Notes: generated by a model from the letters alone, not told the origin. Positions 51,697 through 60,628 are shown, counted from the stretch's first letter. The stretch is 64,000 nucleotides of DNA from Mycobacterium celatum (GCF_002101595.1 NZ_LQOM01000044.1:38679-102678), one strand, 5' to 3'. A program made the numbers and translations.

Positions 51697-51754
51697 CGAG
51701 CAGACGCAGAATCGCAGGTTTCGGGCGACAATCGTGCGATTCTGCGTCTTCTCG
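51697..51754. repeat. Long palindromic element between amidohydrolase and ACAD genes
   Basis: Perfect 15-bp arms at 51702-51716 and 51735-51749, extended outward by one mismatch and four more pairs (51697-51700 with 51751-51754), around an 18-nt loop. It ends 16 nt before the ACAD start. It could attenuate or process the operon transcript, or be a copy of a dispersed intergenic repeat. No T-tract follows. Confidence 0.65.
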
Positions 51755-51770
51755 CGCTAAGGAGTAGAGC

Positions 51771-52937
51771 ATGGATTTCGAGCTGACCGATGATCAGCAG
51801 CTGATCCGAAGGTCGGTCGCAGAGCTGGCGGCGAAGTTCGACGACCACTATTGGATGGAGCGCGACCAGGCGCACGAGTTCCCGACGGAGTTCTACCGCG
51901 CCATCGCCGACGGCGGCTGGCTCGGGATGACGATCCCGGTCGAGCACGGCGGTCACGGCCTGGGCATCACCGAGGCCACGCTGCTGGCCGAGGAGGTCGC
52001 CAAGTCCGGCGGCGGGATGAACGCCGCCAGCTCGATCCACATGTCGATCTTCGGGATGCAGCCGGTGGTGGTGCACGGCTCCGACGAGCTCAAAGCGCGC
52101 ACCCTGCCGCGGGTGGCGACCGGTGATCTGCACGTCTGCTTCGGCGTCACCGAACCCGGTGCGGGGCTGGACACTTCGCGCATCACCACGTTCGCCAAGC
52201 GTCAGGGTGATCACTACGTCGTCAACGGTCGCAAGGTGTGGATCTCCAAGGCGATGGAGTCGGAGAAGATCCTGCTGCTGACGCGCACCCAAACTTACGA
52301 CGAGGTCACCAAGAAGACCGACGGCATGACGCTGTTCCTCACCGACCTGGACCGCAGCCGGGTCGACGTCCGGCCGATCCGCAAGATGGGCCGCAACGCG
52401 GTGTCCTCCAACGAGCTGTTCATCGACAACCTGGAGGTGCCGGTCGAGGACCGAGTGGGCGAGGAAGGCAAGGGTTTTCAGTACATCCTCGACGGGCTGA
52501 ACCCGGAGCGGATGCTGATCGCCGCCGAGGCGCTCGGCATAGGGCGGGTCGCGCTGGACCGTGCGGTGAAATACGCCACCGAGCGGGAGGTCTTCGGCCG
52601 GCCGATCGGCATGAACCAGGGCATCCAGTTCCCGCTGGCCGACTCGCTGGCCCGGCTGGACGCCGCCGAGCTGATGCTGCGCAAGGCCACCTGGCTCTAC
52701 GACAACGGCAAACCTTGTGGGCGCGAAGCCAATACCGCGAAATACCTGTGCGCCGACGCCGGGTTCACCGCCGCCGACCGAGCGCTGCAGACCCACGGCG
52801 GCATGGGCTACGCCGAGGAATACCACGTCGCCCGCTATTTCCGCGAGGCCAGACTGATGAAGATCGCGCCGATCAGCCAGGAGATGATCCTGAACTTCCT
52901 GGGATCGCACACGCTCAAACTGCCGAGGAGTTATTGA
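51771..52937 (+). CDS. Acyl-CoA dehydrogenase
   Basis: A 388-residue ACAD with VCFGVTEPGAGLDTSRITTF near residues 123-142 and VNGRKVWISKAMESEKILL as FAD/substrate loops, and THGGMGYAEEYHVARYFREA near the end. The C-terminus reads KIAPISQEMILNFLGSH instead of the usual GTSEIQ pattern, which occurs in some medium-chain or branched ACADs. ATG 51771 has AAGGAG 7 nt upstream. The next SDR gene overlaps its stop by 1 bp. Confidence 0.9.
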   Translation: MDFELTDDQQLIRRSVAELAAKFDDHYWMERDQAHEFPTEFYRAIADGGWLGMTIPVEHGGHGLGITEATLLAEEVAKSGGGMNAASSIHMSIFGMQPVVVHGSDELKARTLPRVATGDLHVCFGVTEPGAGLDTSRITTFAKRQGDHYVVNGRKVWISKAMESEKILLLTRTQTYDEVTKKTDGMTLFLTDLDRSRVDVRPIRKMGRNAVSSNELFIDNLEVPVEDRVGEEGKGFQYILDGLNPERMLIAAEALGIGRVALDRAVKYATEREVFGRPIGMNQGIQFPLADSLARLDAAELMLRKATWLYDNGKPCGREANTAKYLCADAGFTAADRALQTHGGMGYAEEYHVARYFREARLMKIAPISQEMILNFLGSHTLKLPRSY

Positions 52938-53695
52938 TGAGCCGGTATTTCGATCTGTCCGGCCGCGCCGCGCTGGTCACGGGCGCTGCGGGCGGCATCG
53001 GCTCCGCCGTGGCCGCGGCGTTGGCCGACGCGGGCGCGGCGGTCCTTGTCACCGACGTCGACAAGGACGCGGCGAACGCTGTGGCAGAACGTATTTCGTC
53101 CTCGGGAGGACGTGCGGAGGCCGCAGCGCTGGATGTGTCGGATCGCGACTCGGCCGACGCCGCGGCCGCCCAGGCGGCTGCCCTCGCCGACGGCAAGCTG
53201 CACATTCTGGTGAACAACGCGGGTGTGACGCGGCCGGCGATGTTCGAGAAGACCACGCCGGAGTCGTTCCGGTTGTTGTTCGACATCCACGTCATGGGGG
53301 CCTTCAACTGCACGCAGGCCACGCTGCCCTACATTCCCACCGACGGCACCGGGCGCGTCATCAACGTCACATCGGCCGCCGGGCTGACCGGCACGCTGGG
53401 TCAGGTCAACTACTCCGCGGCCAAGGCGGGCATCATCGGGTTCACCAAATCCCTTGCGCGCGAGTTCGCGACAAAGAACATCCTCGTCAACGCGCTGGCC
53501 CCGCTGGCCGCCACGCCGATGACCGAAACTATCCGCACCAACGAGAAATTCGCGGCCAATATGATGAACCGCATCCCGCTCAAGCGCTGGGCCGAGCCCG
53601 ACGAAGTCGCCGGCGCGTTCGTGTTTCTCGCCTCGGACGCAGCGTCTTACATCACCGGGCAAGTGCTGCCGGTGGACGGCGGCATGGTGATGTAG
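52937..53695 (+). CDS. SDR family oxidoreductase (FabG-like)
   Basis: A 252-residue classical SDR: TGAAGGIGSAVA near residues 16-27, NNAGVTRPAMFEKT near residue 94, TSAAG, the YSAAK active site and the ending ITGQVLPVDGGMVM. The size and pattern fit 3-hydroxyacyl-CoA or 3-ketoacyl reductases. In this operon it probably oxidises the 3-hydroxyacyl-CoA made by the enoyl-CoA hydratase encoded at 54885. ATG 52937 shares one base with the ACAD stop. Confidence 0.9.
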   Translation: MSRYFDLSGRAALVTGAAGGIGSAVAAALADAGAAVLVTDVDKDAANAVAERISSSGGRAEAAALDVSDRDSADAAAAQAAALADGKLHILVNNAGVTRPAMFEKTTPESFRLLFDIHVMGAFNCTQATLPYIPTDGTGRVINVTSAAGLTGTLGQVNYSAAKAGIIGFTKSLAREFATKNILVNALAPLAATPMTETIRTNEKFAANMMNRIPLKRWAEPDEVAGAFVFLASDAASYITGQVLPVDGGMVM

Positions 53696-54892
53696 ATGGC
53701 CGAATCACAGGCGCCGCTCGCGGGAGTCACCGTGGTGGCGCTGGAACAGGCCGTCTCGGCTCCGATGTGCACCCGCGTGCTCGCCGACTTCGGCGCCAGG
53801 GTCATCAAGGTGGAAAACCCCAAGGGCGGAGACTTCGCCCGCCACTACGACGATGTCGTCAACGGGCTTGCCGCCCACTTCGTCTGGGCCAACCGGGGTA
53901 AGGAGTCGGTCACACTCGACCTGAAAACCCCTGCGGGGCTGGATCTTCTGCACCGGCTGCTGGACCGGGCCGACGTGCTGGTGTCCAACCTGGCGCCCGG
54001 CTCCACCGCGCGGCTCGGTATCGGGCCCGATGATCTGGCGGCGCGGCACCCGGACGTGATCGCCGTCGAAATCGACGGCTACGGCGCCGGCGGCCCGCTG
54101 TCGCACAAACGCGCCTATGACTTGCTGGCCCAAGCCGAATCCGGTGCGTGCGCCGTGACCGGTCATCCCGGCGCGCCGGCCAAGCCCGGCCCGCCGGTGG
54201 CCGACATCAGCACCGGGCTGTATTCGGCGCTGTCGATCCTTGCGCTGCTCTATTCGCGAAGCGGCGGACGTGCCGTGAGCGTGAGCCTGTTCGACACCAT
54301 GACGGATCTGATGGGCTACCCGCTGACCTACACGCAGCACTCCGGTATCGACCAGCAGCCGCTCGGCATGAGCTCGCCCGCGGTGGCGCCGTACGGCGCG
54401 TATGCCACCGCCGACGGCCAGACCGTGGTGCTGGGCACCACCAACGACCAGGAATGGCAACGACTTTCCCGCGAGATCCTGCAACGGCACGACCTGGCCG
54501 ACGATCCCCGGTTCGCCACCAACGCGGGCCGCGTCGCGTACCGCGACATCCTCGACAAGGCCATCGGCGCCTGGTGCGCCGAGCACGACCTTGAATACAT
54601 CCAGAAGACCGCGGACGCCGCCGGCATCGGCAACGCGCGCTACAACACTCCCAGCGAAGTGCTGGTACACCCGCAGTTGAGCGCCCGCGACCGCTGGCGC
54701 CAGGTCGACACCCCGGCCGGCCCGATCCCGGCTCTGCTGCCGCCGCCCGTCATCGCCGGCTACCAGGCGCCGATGGGCGCGGTCCCCGGACTCGGGCAGC
54801 ACACCGACGCCGTGCTCGCCGAGCTCGGCCTGGCCGACGACGACATCACCGCGCTGCGTGCGCAAGGCGCCATCGGACCGGCATATGCCTGA
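53696..54892 (+). CDS. CaiB/BaiF CoA transferase
   Basis: A 398-residue class III CoA transferase. GVTVVALEQAVSAPMCTRVL and ADFGARVIKVENPKGGDFAR form the CoA-binding N-terminal part, and the catalytic Asp is in PPVADISTGLYSALS. The start ATG follows the SDR stop with no gap. It should transfer CoA to the acid substrate before beta-oxidation. Confidence 0.92.
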   Translation: MAESQAPLAGVTVVALEQAVSAPMCTRVLADFGARVIKVENPKGGDFARHYDDVVNGLAAHFVWANRGKESVTLDLKTPAGLDLLHRLLDRADVLVSNLAPGSTARLGIGPDDLAARHPDVIAVEIDGYGAGGPLSHKRAYDLLAQAESGACAVTGHPGAPAKPGPPVADISTGLYSALSILALLYSRSGGRAVSVSLFDTMTDLMGYPLTYTQHSGIDQQPLGMSSPAVAPYGAYATADGQTVVLGTTNDQEWQRLSREILQRHDLADDPRFATNAGRVAYRDILDKAIGAWCAEHDLEYIQKTADAAGIGNARYNTPSEVLVHPQLSARDRWRQVDTPAGPIPALLPPPVIAGYQAPMGAVPGLGQHTDAVLAELGLADDDITALRAQGAIGPAYA

Positions 54893-55688
54893 GCCCGTGC
54901 TGCTGTCCGGCGACCACAACGGTGTACGGACGCTGACGCTCAACCGGCCGCGGCGCAAGAACGCGATCAACCGGGAGCTGTGGATCGCGCTCGCCGAAGC
55001 GCTCACCGCCGCCCGCAACGACTCCGGCGTGCGTGCGGTGGTGATCACCGGAGCGGGCGGGGCGTTTTGTTCCGGCGCCGACATCTCCACGCTCGACGAC
55101 ACCCATCCGGCGCACAAGATGCGCCTACTCACCGACGTCGCACTGGCGCTGCACGAGTTGCCGGTGCCGACGATCGCCAAGGTGACCGGCGTGGCCGTCG
55201 GTGCCGGGTGGAACCTTGCGCTGGGTTGCGACTTCGTGGTGGCCACCCCGGAATCGAGGTTCTGCCAGATCTTCGCGAAACGCGGACTGTCGGTGGATCT
55301 GGGCGGGTCGTGGTTGTTGCCGAAAATTGTTGGGCTCCAACAGGCCAAGCGGCTCGCGCTGCTGGCCGAGACGATCGACGCCGACGAAGCACAAGCCCTG
55401 AACCTGGTGACCTGGGTGGTGTCGGCCGACGAGATCGACGCCTTCGTCACCGACCTCGCCGAGAACCTGGCGGCCGGGCCGCGGATTGCGCTGGCGCAAA
55501 CCAAGGCACTGCTCAACGAGGGCGTCGACCGGACGCTGCGCGACGCGCTGGCCAACGAAGCCCGCGCGCAGACCGTCAACTTCGCCACCGCCGACGCGGC
55601 GGAAGCCTATGCCGCGTTCGCCGAGAAGCGGGAGCCGTCGTTTACTGGTCGGTGGGCGGTTTCGAGATCGGAGCAGACAGATGCGTGA
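54885..55688 (+). CDS. Enoyl-CoA hydratase/isomerase
   Basis: A 267-residue crotonase-family protein with LTLNRPRRKNAINRELW, the oxyanion segment GAFCSGADIST near residues 60-70 and VTGVAVGAGWNLALGCDFVV near residues 100-120. The catalytic position after the second oxyanion segment is Asp (LSVDLGGSWLLP) rather than the first Glu of hydratases, so isomerase or hydrolase activity is possible. ATG 54885 overlaps the CoA-transferase stop by 8 bp. Confidence 0.9.
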   Translation: MPEPVLLSGDHNGVRTLTLNRPRRKNAINRELWIALAEALTAARNDSGVRAVVITGAGGAFCSGADISTLDDTHPAHKMRLLTDVALALHELPVPTIAKVTGVAVGAGWNLALGCDFVVATPESRFCQIFAKRGLSVDLGGSWLLPKIVGLQQAKRLALLAETIDADEAQALNLVTWVVSADEIDAFVTDLAENLAAGPRIALAQTKALLNEGVDRTLRDALANEARAQTVNFATADAAEAYAAFAEKREPSFTGRWAVSRSEQTDA

Positions 55689-56826
55689 AACAGTCATCGC
55701 CGAGGCGGTGCGCACCCCCGTCGGCAAGCGCAACGGCGGGCTGTCGAGCATGCACGCCGCGGACCTGTCGGCGATTGTGCTGAACGAACTGGTTCAGCGC
55801 ACCGGGATAGATCCCGGGATCGTCGACGACGTGGTGTGGGGCTGTGTGTCGCAGGTTGGCGACCAGTCGAGCAACATCGGTCGCTACGCGGTGCTGGCGG
55901 CGGGCTGGCCGGAGAGCATTCCGGGCACCACGATCAACCGGGCGTGCGGTTCCAGCCAGCAGGCTCTCGACTTCGCAGTGCAGGCGGTGATGTCCGGCCA
56001 GCAGGACGTCGTGGTGGCCGGCGGCGTGGAGGTGATGAGCCGGGTGCCGCTCGGCGCCGCCCGGGCCACCGGCATGCCGTACGGGCCAAAAGTCCTTGAG
56101 CGCTATAACGATTTCTCCTTCAACCAGGGGATCTCCGCGGAGATGATCGCCAAAAAATGGGGCTTTTCCCGCACCCGACTGGACGAGTACTCGGTGCGCT
56201 CGCACGAACTGGCCGCCGCCGCGCAGGACAACGGCGCGTTCGACGCGCAGATCGTCCCGGTGTTCGTCGACGACCACGTCGTCACCCAGGACGAGGGGGT
56301 GCGGCGCGGCAGCACGGTGGAGAAACTGGCCGGGCTCAAGCCCGCGTTCGTCGACGACGGCGTCATCCACGCCGGGAACTCGTCGCAGATCTCCGACGGG
56401 GCGGCAGCTCTGCTGGTAACCACGTCGGCGATGGCGATCGAGCTGGGATTGACGCCGCTGGTGCGCTACCGCGCGGGCGCGGTGACCGGAGCGGACCCGG
56501 TGCTGATGCTCACCGGCCCCATTCCGGCCACCGAGAAAGTGCTGAAGAAGGCGGGCATTTCGCTCGACGCCGTCGGCGTGTTCGAGGTCAACGAGGCGTT
56601 TGCGCCGGTGCCCCTGGCGTGGCTCGCCGAAACCGGCGCAGAACCGGACCGGCTCAACCCGCTCGGCGGCGCCATCGCGCTGGGCCACCCGCTCGGCGCG
56701 TCCGGCGCGGTGTTGATGATCCGCATGGCATATCACATGCGGGACAACGGGATTCGCTACGGATTGCAGACCATGTGTGAGGGCGGCGGCACCGCCAACG
56801 CCACGCTGGTGGAACTGGTGGCCTGA
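55681..56826 (+). CDS. Acetyl-CoA acyltransferase (thiolase)
   Basis: A 381-residue thiolase. The acyl-accepting Cys89 is in NRACGSSQQAL, the His in ALGHPLGASG and the second Cys in MCEGGGTANA, the complete catalytic set. It would release acetyl- or propionyl-CoA in the last step of beta-oxidation. ATG 55681 overlaps the hydratase gene by 8 bp and an ACAD gene follows 3 nt after its stop, so the whole cycle is encoded on one transcript. Confidence 0.95.
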   Translation: MRETVIAEAVRTPVGKRNGGLSSMHAADLSAIVLNELVQRTGIDPGIVDDVVWGCVSQVGDQSSNIGRYAVLAAGWPESIPGTTINRACGSSQQALDFAVQAVMSGQQDVVVAGGVEVMSRVPLGAARATGMPYGPKVLERYNDFSFNQGISAEMIAKKWGFSRTRLDEYSVRSHELAAAAQDNGAFDAQIVPVFVDDHVVTQDEGVRRGSTVEKLAGLKPAFVDDGVIHAGNSSQISDGAAALLVTTSAMAIELGLTPLVRYRAGAVTGADPVLMLTGPIPATEKVLKKAGISLDAVGVFEVNEAFAPVPLAWLAETGAEPDRLNPLGGAIALGHPLGASGAVLMIRMAYHMRDNGIRYGLQTMCEGGGTANATLVELVA

Positions 56827-56829
56827 CAC

Positions 56830-57978
56830 ATGCGTCGAGATCTGTTCACCGAAGACCACGAGGCGTTTCGGCGGCTGGCCCGCGATTTCGTCGAAAAAGA
56901 GATCGAACCGCACTATGCCGACTGGGAGAAGGCCGGCCGGATGCCGCGGGAGATCTTCGAAAAGCTCGGCGCGCTGGGCATGTTGGGCATGGCCATCCCG
57001 GAGGAGTACGGCGGCTCGGGGCTGAACGACTACCGCTACAACGTCATCCTGCAAGAGGAAGCCGCCCGGGCGCTGGTCACGATGGGCACCGTCCGCACGC
57101 AGCTCGAGGTGATCCTGCCGTACTTCCTGCACTACGCCGACGACGAGCAGCGCCAGCGCTGGTTTCCCGGTCTGGCCGCCGGCACGCTGCTGACCGCGGT
57201 CGCGATGACCGAGCCCGGCACCGGCTCGGATCTGGCCGGGATCCGCACCACGGCGGTCCGCGACGACGACCACTACGTGCTGAACGGCGCCAAGACGTTT
57301 ATCACCGGCGGCCTGCTGGCCGACCTCGTCATCGTGGTGGCGCGGACGTCGACCGATCCGGACAACCGCCGTCGCGGACTGACGCTGCTGGTCGTCGAGG
57401 ACGGAATGCCGGGCTTCGTCAAGGGCAGGGCGCTGGACAAGATGGGCTGCAAGGTGCAAGACACCGCCGAGTTGTCATTCACCGATGTTCGTGTCCCCGT
57501 GGCCAATCGGCTCGGTGAGGAGGGTGAGGCGTTCGGGTACCTCGGCCACAACCTGCCGCAGGAGCGGATGACCGTCGCCGTCGGGTCGGTGGCCCAGGCC
57601 CGGGCGGCCGTCGCCGCCACGATCGACTATGTCAAGGAGCGCAAGGCTTTTGGCACCCCGGTGGCGTCATTCCAGAACACCAAGTTCGAGCTGGCGGCGA
57701 TGTCCGCCGAGATCGAGGCCGCGCAGACAATGTGCGACCGGGCCGTCGCCGAACTGGTCGCGGGCCAGCTGTCAGGTGCGGATGCGGCGAGGGTGAAGCT
57801 GTTCTGCACCGAGATGCAGGGCCGCGTCGTCGACCGCTGTCTGCAGCTGTTTGGCGGCTACGGCTACATGATGGAGTATCCGATCGCGCGGCTGTACACC
57901 GATGCGCGGGTGGCCCGCATTTACGCGGGAACGAGCGAGGTGATGAAGGTGATCATCGCCAAGTCGCTCGGGCTGTGA
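56830..57978 (+). CDS. Acyl-CoA dehydrogenase
   Basis: A 382-residue ACAD with VAMTEPGTGSDLAGIRTTAV and LNGAKTFITGGLLADLVIVV near residues 120-175, and QLFGGYGYMMEYPIARLYTD, then VARIYAGTSEVMKVIIAK. The YEGT Glu is Ala, as in long-chain/isovaleryl-type members whose base lies in another helix. It is the last gene of the seven-gene operon and lacks an obvious terminator before the TetR gene 148 nt downstream. Confidence 0.92.
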   Translation: MRRDLFTEDHEAFRRLARDFVEKEIEPHYADWEKAGRMPREIFEKLGALGMLGMAIPEEYGGSGLNDYRYNVILQEEAARALVTMGTVRTQLEVILPYFLHYADDEQRQRWFPGLAAGTLLTAVAMTEPGTGSDLAGIRTTAVRDDDHYVLNGAKTFITGGLLADLVIVVARTSTDPDNRRRGLTLLVVEDGMPGFVKGRALDKMGCKVQDTAELSFTDVRVPVANRLGEEGEAFGYLGHNLPQERMTVAVGSVAQARAAVAATIDYVKERKAFGTPVASFQNTKFELAAMSAEIEAAQTMCDRAVAELVAGQLSGADAARVKLFCTEMQGRVVDRCLQLFGGYGYMMEYPIARLYTDARVARIYAGTSEVMKVIIAKSLGL

Positions 57979-58028
57979 TCGCCGGGTGGAAATGACCGGC
58001 CTGAGACCCTTGTCACACGCGCCAAACC

Positions 58029-58113
58029 AACCTACTGTGTGTTCACTAGGTTAGTTGGTGGCGACCCGCTGCGCCCGGCTCCGCCGCGCTGGCGATCGCC
58101 ACCGGTTAGTTGG
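58029..58113. promoter_or_regulatory. Inverted and direct repeats upstream of the second TetR gene
   Basis: AACCTA-N12-TAGGTT (58029-58052) forms an inverted repeat, and GGTTAGTTGG occurs at 58049-58058 and again at 58104-58113. The two lie in the 148-bp gap before the tetR gene at 58127 and are candidate autoregulatory operators. They do not resemble the GAGAAT sites. Confidence 0.55.
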
Positions 58114-58126
58114 ACGAAGGAGTCCG

Positions 58127-58732
58127 GTGCCCGACACACGGCCGTATGAGACGCTGCTGGCCAAGGGCGAGGATCGCAAACAGCGGATTCTCAAGGTCGC
58201 GCAGCGGCTGCTGACCCGAAACGGTTGGCGCAATACGACATTGGCGCAGATCGCCCGTGAGGCAGGCGTCAGCCCGGCCGGCCTGCTGCACCATTTCGAG
58301 TCCAAGGAACAGCTGCTGCACGCGGTGGTCGATGCCCGCGACGCCGACGACGACGCCCACGCGGACCGCGCCGGCGACTTGATTTCGGAAATCGCGGCGG
58401 TGGCGGATCGCTTCCACCGCTCACCCGAATTGGTGGGCACCTACACCGTGCTGCTCGCCGAGAACATGGACCCCGACGCGCCGCTGCACGACCGTCTGCT
58501 CACCCGTTACCAAGACGCCGTCGGCATCATCACCGGCCTCATCCGGCGCGGCCAGGAGGCCGGCCAATTCCGTATGGATATAGACGTCACCGTCAAGGCG
58601 GTGCAGATTCTCGCCTTCATCACCGGAATGGAGACCACATGGCTGCTCGACCCTTCGATACCGCTGACCGAAGCCTTCAAGGAGTACGCGGAATCGCTCG
58701 CTCGGGACATGGCGCCGCCGAGAACGACATGA
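58127..58732 (+). CDS. TetR family transcriptional regulator
   Basis: A 201-residue regulator with the helix-turn-helix ILKVAQRLLTRNGWRNTTLA followed by QIAREAGVSPAGLLHHFESK. GTG 58127 is chosen because GAAGGAG lies 4 nt upstream; the frame is open to 58055. It overlaps the following unknown gene by 4 bp. Its operator is probably the AACCTA/TAGGTT repeat just upstream, so it may respond to a different ligand than the TetR encoded at 42403. Confidence 0.87.
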   Translation: MPDTRPYETLLAKGEDRKQRILKVAQRLLTRNGWRNTTLAQIAREAGVSPAGLLHHFESKEQLLHAVVDARDADDDAHADRAGDLISEIAAVADRFHRSPELVGTYTVLLAENMDPDAPLHDRLLTRYQDAVGIITGLIRRGQEAGQFRMDIDVTVKAVQILAFITGMETTWLLDPSIPLTEAFKEYAESLARDMAPPRTT

Positions 58733-59235
58733 GATACCAGCTCGATGTGGTCGCCGCAGACGTCGTCGATGTGGTGAAGTTCGCCGGCGGCTGGCTGTTC
58801 GACCGGGCGATGGCCGGCTGGGACGTGACGGTCCTGGTCGCCGACCACCCCGACGAGCGACCGCTGCAAATTCTCGGCGCGCGGGTCGTCGACCTCGAAT
58901 ACGCGCTGGCGACGGTCGGCCGGCGTCCGCGGCCGCAGACACTGGCCGCCGCCGCCGATCTCATCGGATGCGATTCACGGGTTCGCCAAGGCGTGCTGCA
59001 GGCCCTCGACCACGGCGTCACCGAAGTGACCCTGTGGGGCGAGACCTGGCCGCCCGAGCTGAACGACAATGTCGGACTTGTCCAGCATCGGCTCAGCGCC
59101 GCCGCGCAGGCGTTCAAGGCTCAGGCCCTCGCCGCGGCCGGAGTGCCGGCACGCCCGATTGGCGATGCCGAGACCTTCCGCAGCGGCGCGATGGTGTCCC
59201 CGTCGGTCGCGGCCGACCTCATCCCGGCCGGCTAA
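58729..59235 (+). CDS. Protein of unknown function co-translated with TetR
   Basis: A 168-residue protein. The N-terminal half, MRYQLDVVAADVVDVVKFAG and WLFDRAMAGWDVTVLVADHP, looks like an alternating beta/alpha response-type fold with LDVVAAD and VTVLVAD strands; the second half is helical and Ala-rich. I recognise no catalytic motif, signal peptide or membrane helix. ATG 58729 overlaps the tetR stop by 4 bp, so it is co-regulated and may modify or sense with that regulator. Confidence 0.65.
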   Translation: MRYQLDVVAADVVDVVKFAGGWLFDRAMAGWDVTVLVADHPDERPLQILGARVVDLEYALATVGRRPRPQTLAAAADLIGCDSRVRQGVLQALDHGVTEVTLWGETWPPELNDNVGLVQHRLSAAAQAFKAQALAAAGVPARPIGDAETFRSGAMVSPSVAADLIPAG

Positions 59236-59297
59236 CCGGTGCCTGCTCCGCTCCGTTGACGTCGAAGCGATCCCTATGGAAATGTAATACTCATAGC

Positions 59298-59314
59298 TGA
59301 GAGGGACGTTCTCA
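59298..59314. promoter_or_regulatory. GAGAAT palindrome, variant site E (P450-ferredoxin operon)
   Basis: TGAGAGGGACGTTCTCA keeps the TGAGA-N7-TCTCA arms at the same spacing as sites A-C. It ends 30 nt upstream of the P450 start. CTCATAGCTGAG overlaps it on the left as a second small inverted repeat (59290-59301). Confidence 0.55.
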
Positions 59315-59344
59315 CTAGCCGAGATTGCGCGAACGGAGCAGCAG

Positions 59345-60628
59345 ATGGCGGACGATTTGACCGCGATGGATTTCTTCCGGGACGACCGGCTCCTCGAAAA
59401 CCCCTACGCCTATTTCGACGCGCTGCGCCGCAAGTGCCCGGTCACCCGCGAACCGCATCACGGGGTGACGATGGTGACCGGCTGGGAGGAGGCCGTCGAG
59501 GTCGCCAACAACGCCGAGACGTTCTCGTCGTGCATCTCGGTGACCGGTCCGTTTCCCGGCTTTCCGGTGCCGCTCGAGGGCGGTGACGTCACGGAGCTGA
59601 TCGAGCAGCACCGCGACGAGCTGCCGTTCAGCGACCAGCTGCCCACGCTCGACCCGCCGGTGCACACCAATCACCGTGCGCTGCTGATGCGGTTGATCAC
59701 TCCCAAGCGTCTCAAGGAAAACGAGGACGCCATGTGGGTGCTGGCCGATCGCGTGCTCGATGATTTTTTGGCGCCGGGGGAGGGCGATTTCATCAAGGGC
59801 TTCGCGGGCCCGTTCACGCTGCTGGTGATCGCCGATCTGCTCGGTGTGCCGGAAGAAGACCGCGACGAGTTCGTCAAAGGCATTCACCGCAATGCCGGCG
59901 GCGGGGTGGGCAGCACCGGCGAAAAGTCCTTGTCGCACAGTCCACTTGAGTTCCTCTACGGAACCTTCTCGGACTACATCTCCGACCGGCGCCGCGCGCC
60001 CCGCGACGACGTGCTGACCGGGCTGGCGAGCGCGACGTTCCCCGACGGGTCGGTTCCCGATGTGACCGACGTGGCCCGCGTCGCAACCAACGTGTTCTCG
60101 GCGGGCCAGGAGACCACGGTGCGGCTGCTCGGCGCCGCGCTGCAAGTCCTCGGCGAGCGCCCCGACATCCAGGAGCGGTTGCGCAACGACCGCAGCCTGA
60201 TCCCGAACTTCATCGAAGAAGCGCTGCGCATCGAGAGTCCCGTGAAGGGCGACTTCCGGCTGTCCCGAGTGTCGACCAGCGTGGGCGGGGTCGAAATCCC
60301 GGCCGGCACAACGGTTATGGTGGTAAACGGTGCGGCCAACCGGGACCCGCGCCGCTTCGAAAACCCGGACACCTTCGATCCGGCTCGTAAGAATGCGCGC
60401 CAGCACATCGCGTTCGGCCGGGGGATTCACAGCTGCCCCGGGGCGCCGCTGGCCCGCGCCGAGACGCGGGTGGCGATCGAGCGGCTGCTCGACCGCACTA
60501 CCGACATCAGGATTTCGGAGAGCAAGCACGGGCCAGCCGGCGAGCGGCGTTATCAGTATGTGCCGACGTATATCCTGCGCGGTCTGACCGAACTGCACCT
60601 GGAATTCGACGTGGAGGGCGCTCAGTGA
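59345..60628 (+). CDS. Cytochrome P450 (operon with ferredoxin)
   Basis: A 427-residue P450. The heme loop is FGRGIHSCPG with Cys364, the I-helix reads SAGQETTVRLLG (Gln in place of the common His or Asp), and ExxR is in EEALRIESP. It is followed by a GTGA-overlapping ferredoxin gene. With the SDR encoded at 61119 it could oxidise a substrate carbon to alcohol and then ketone or acid. Site E upstream links it to the GAGAAT regulon. Confidence 0.93.
   Translation: MADDLTAMDFFRDDRLLENPYAYFDALRRKCPVTREPHHGVTMVTGWEEAVEVANNAETFSSCISVTGPFPGFPVPLEGGDVTELIEQHRDELPFSDQLPTLDPPVHTNHRALLMRLITPKRLKENEDAMWVLADRVLDDFLAPGEGDFIKGFAGPFTLLVIADLLGVPEEDRDEFVKGIHRNAGGGVGSTGEKSLSHSPLEFLYGTFSDYISDRRRAPRDDVLTGLASATFPDGSVPDVTDVARVATNVFSAGQETTVRLLGAALQVLGERPDIQERLRNDRSLIPNFIEEALRIESPVKGDFRLSRVSTSVGGVEIPAGTTVMVVNGAANRDPRRFENPDTFDPARKNARQHIAFGRGIHSCPGAPLARAETRVAIERLLDRTTDIRISESKHGPAGERRYQYVPTYILRGLTELHLEFDVEGAQ

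Noticed and set aside
49623..52910. A 1095-codon open frame on the minus strand
   Set aside because: Only its final 176 codons (from 50150) form the CMD gene. The rest is antisense to the amidohydrolase and ACAD genes and reads as Arg/Gly/Val-rich shadow translation typical of high-GC DNA.
43264..57978. Loss of the catalytic Glu in the ACADs as evidence of inactive enzymes
   Set aside because: Long-chain and isovaleryl-type ACADs place the base in a different helix, so Gly or Ala at the YEGT position is not evidence of inactivity.
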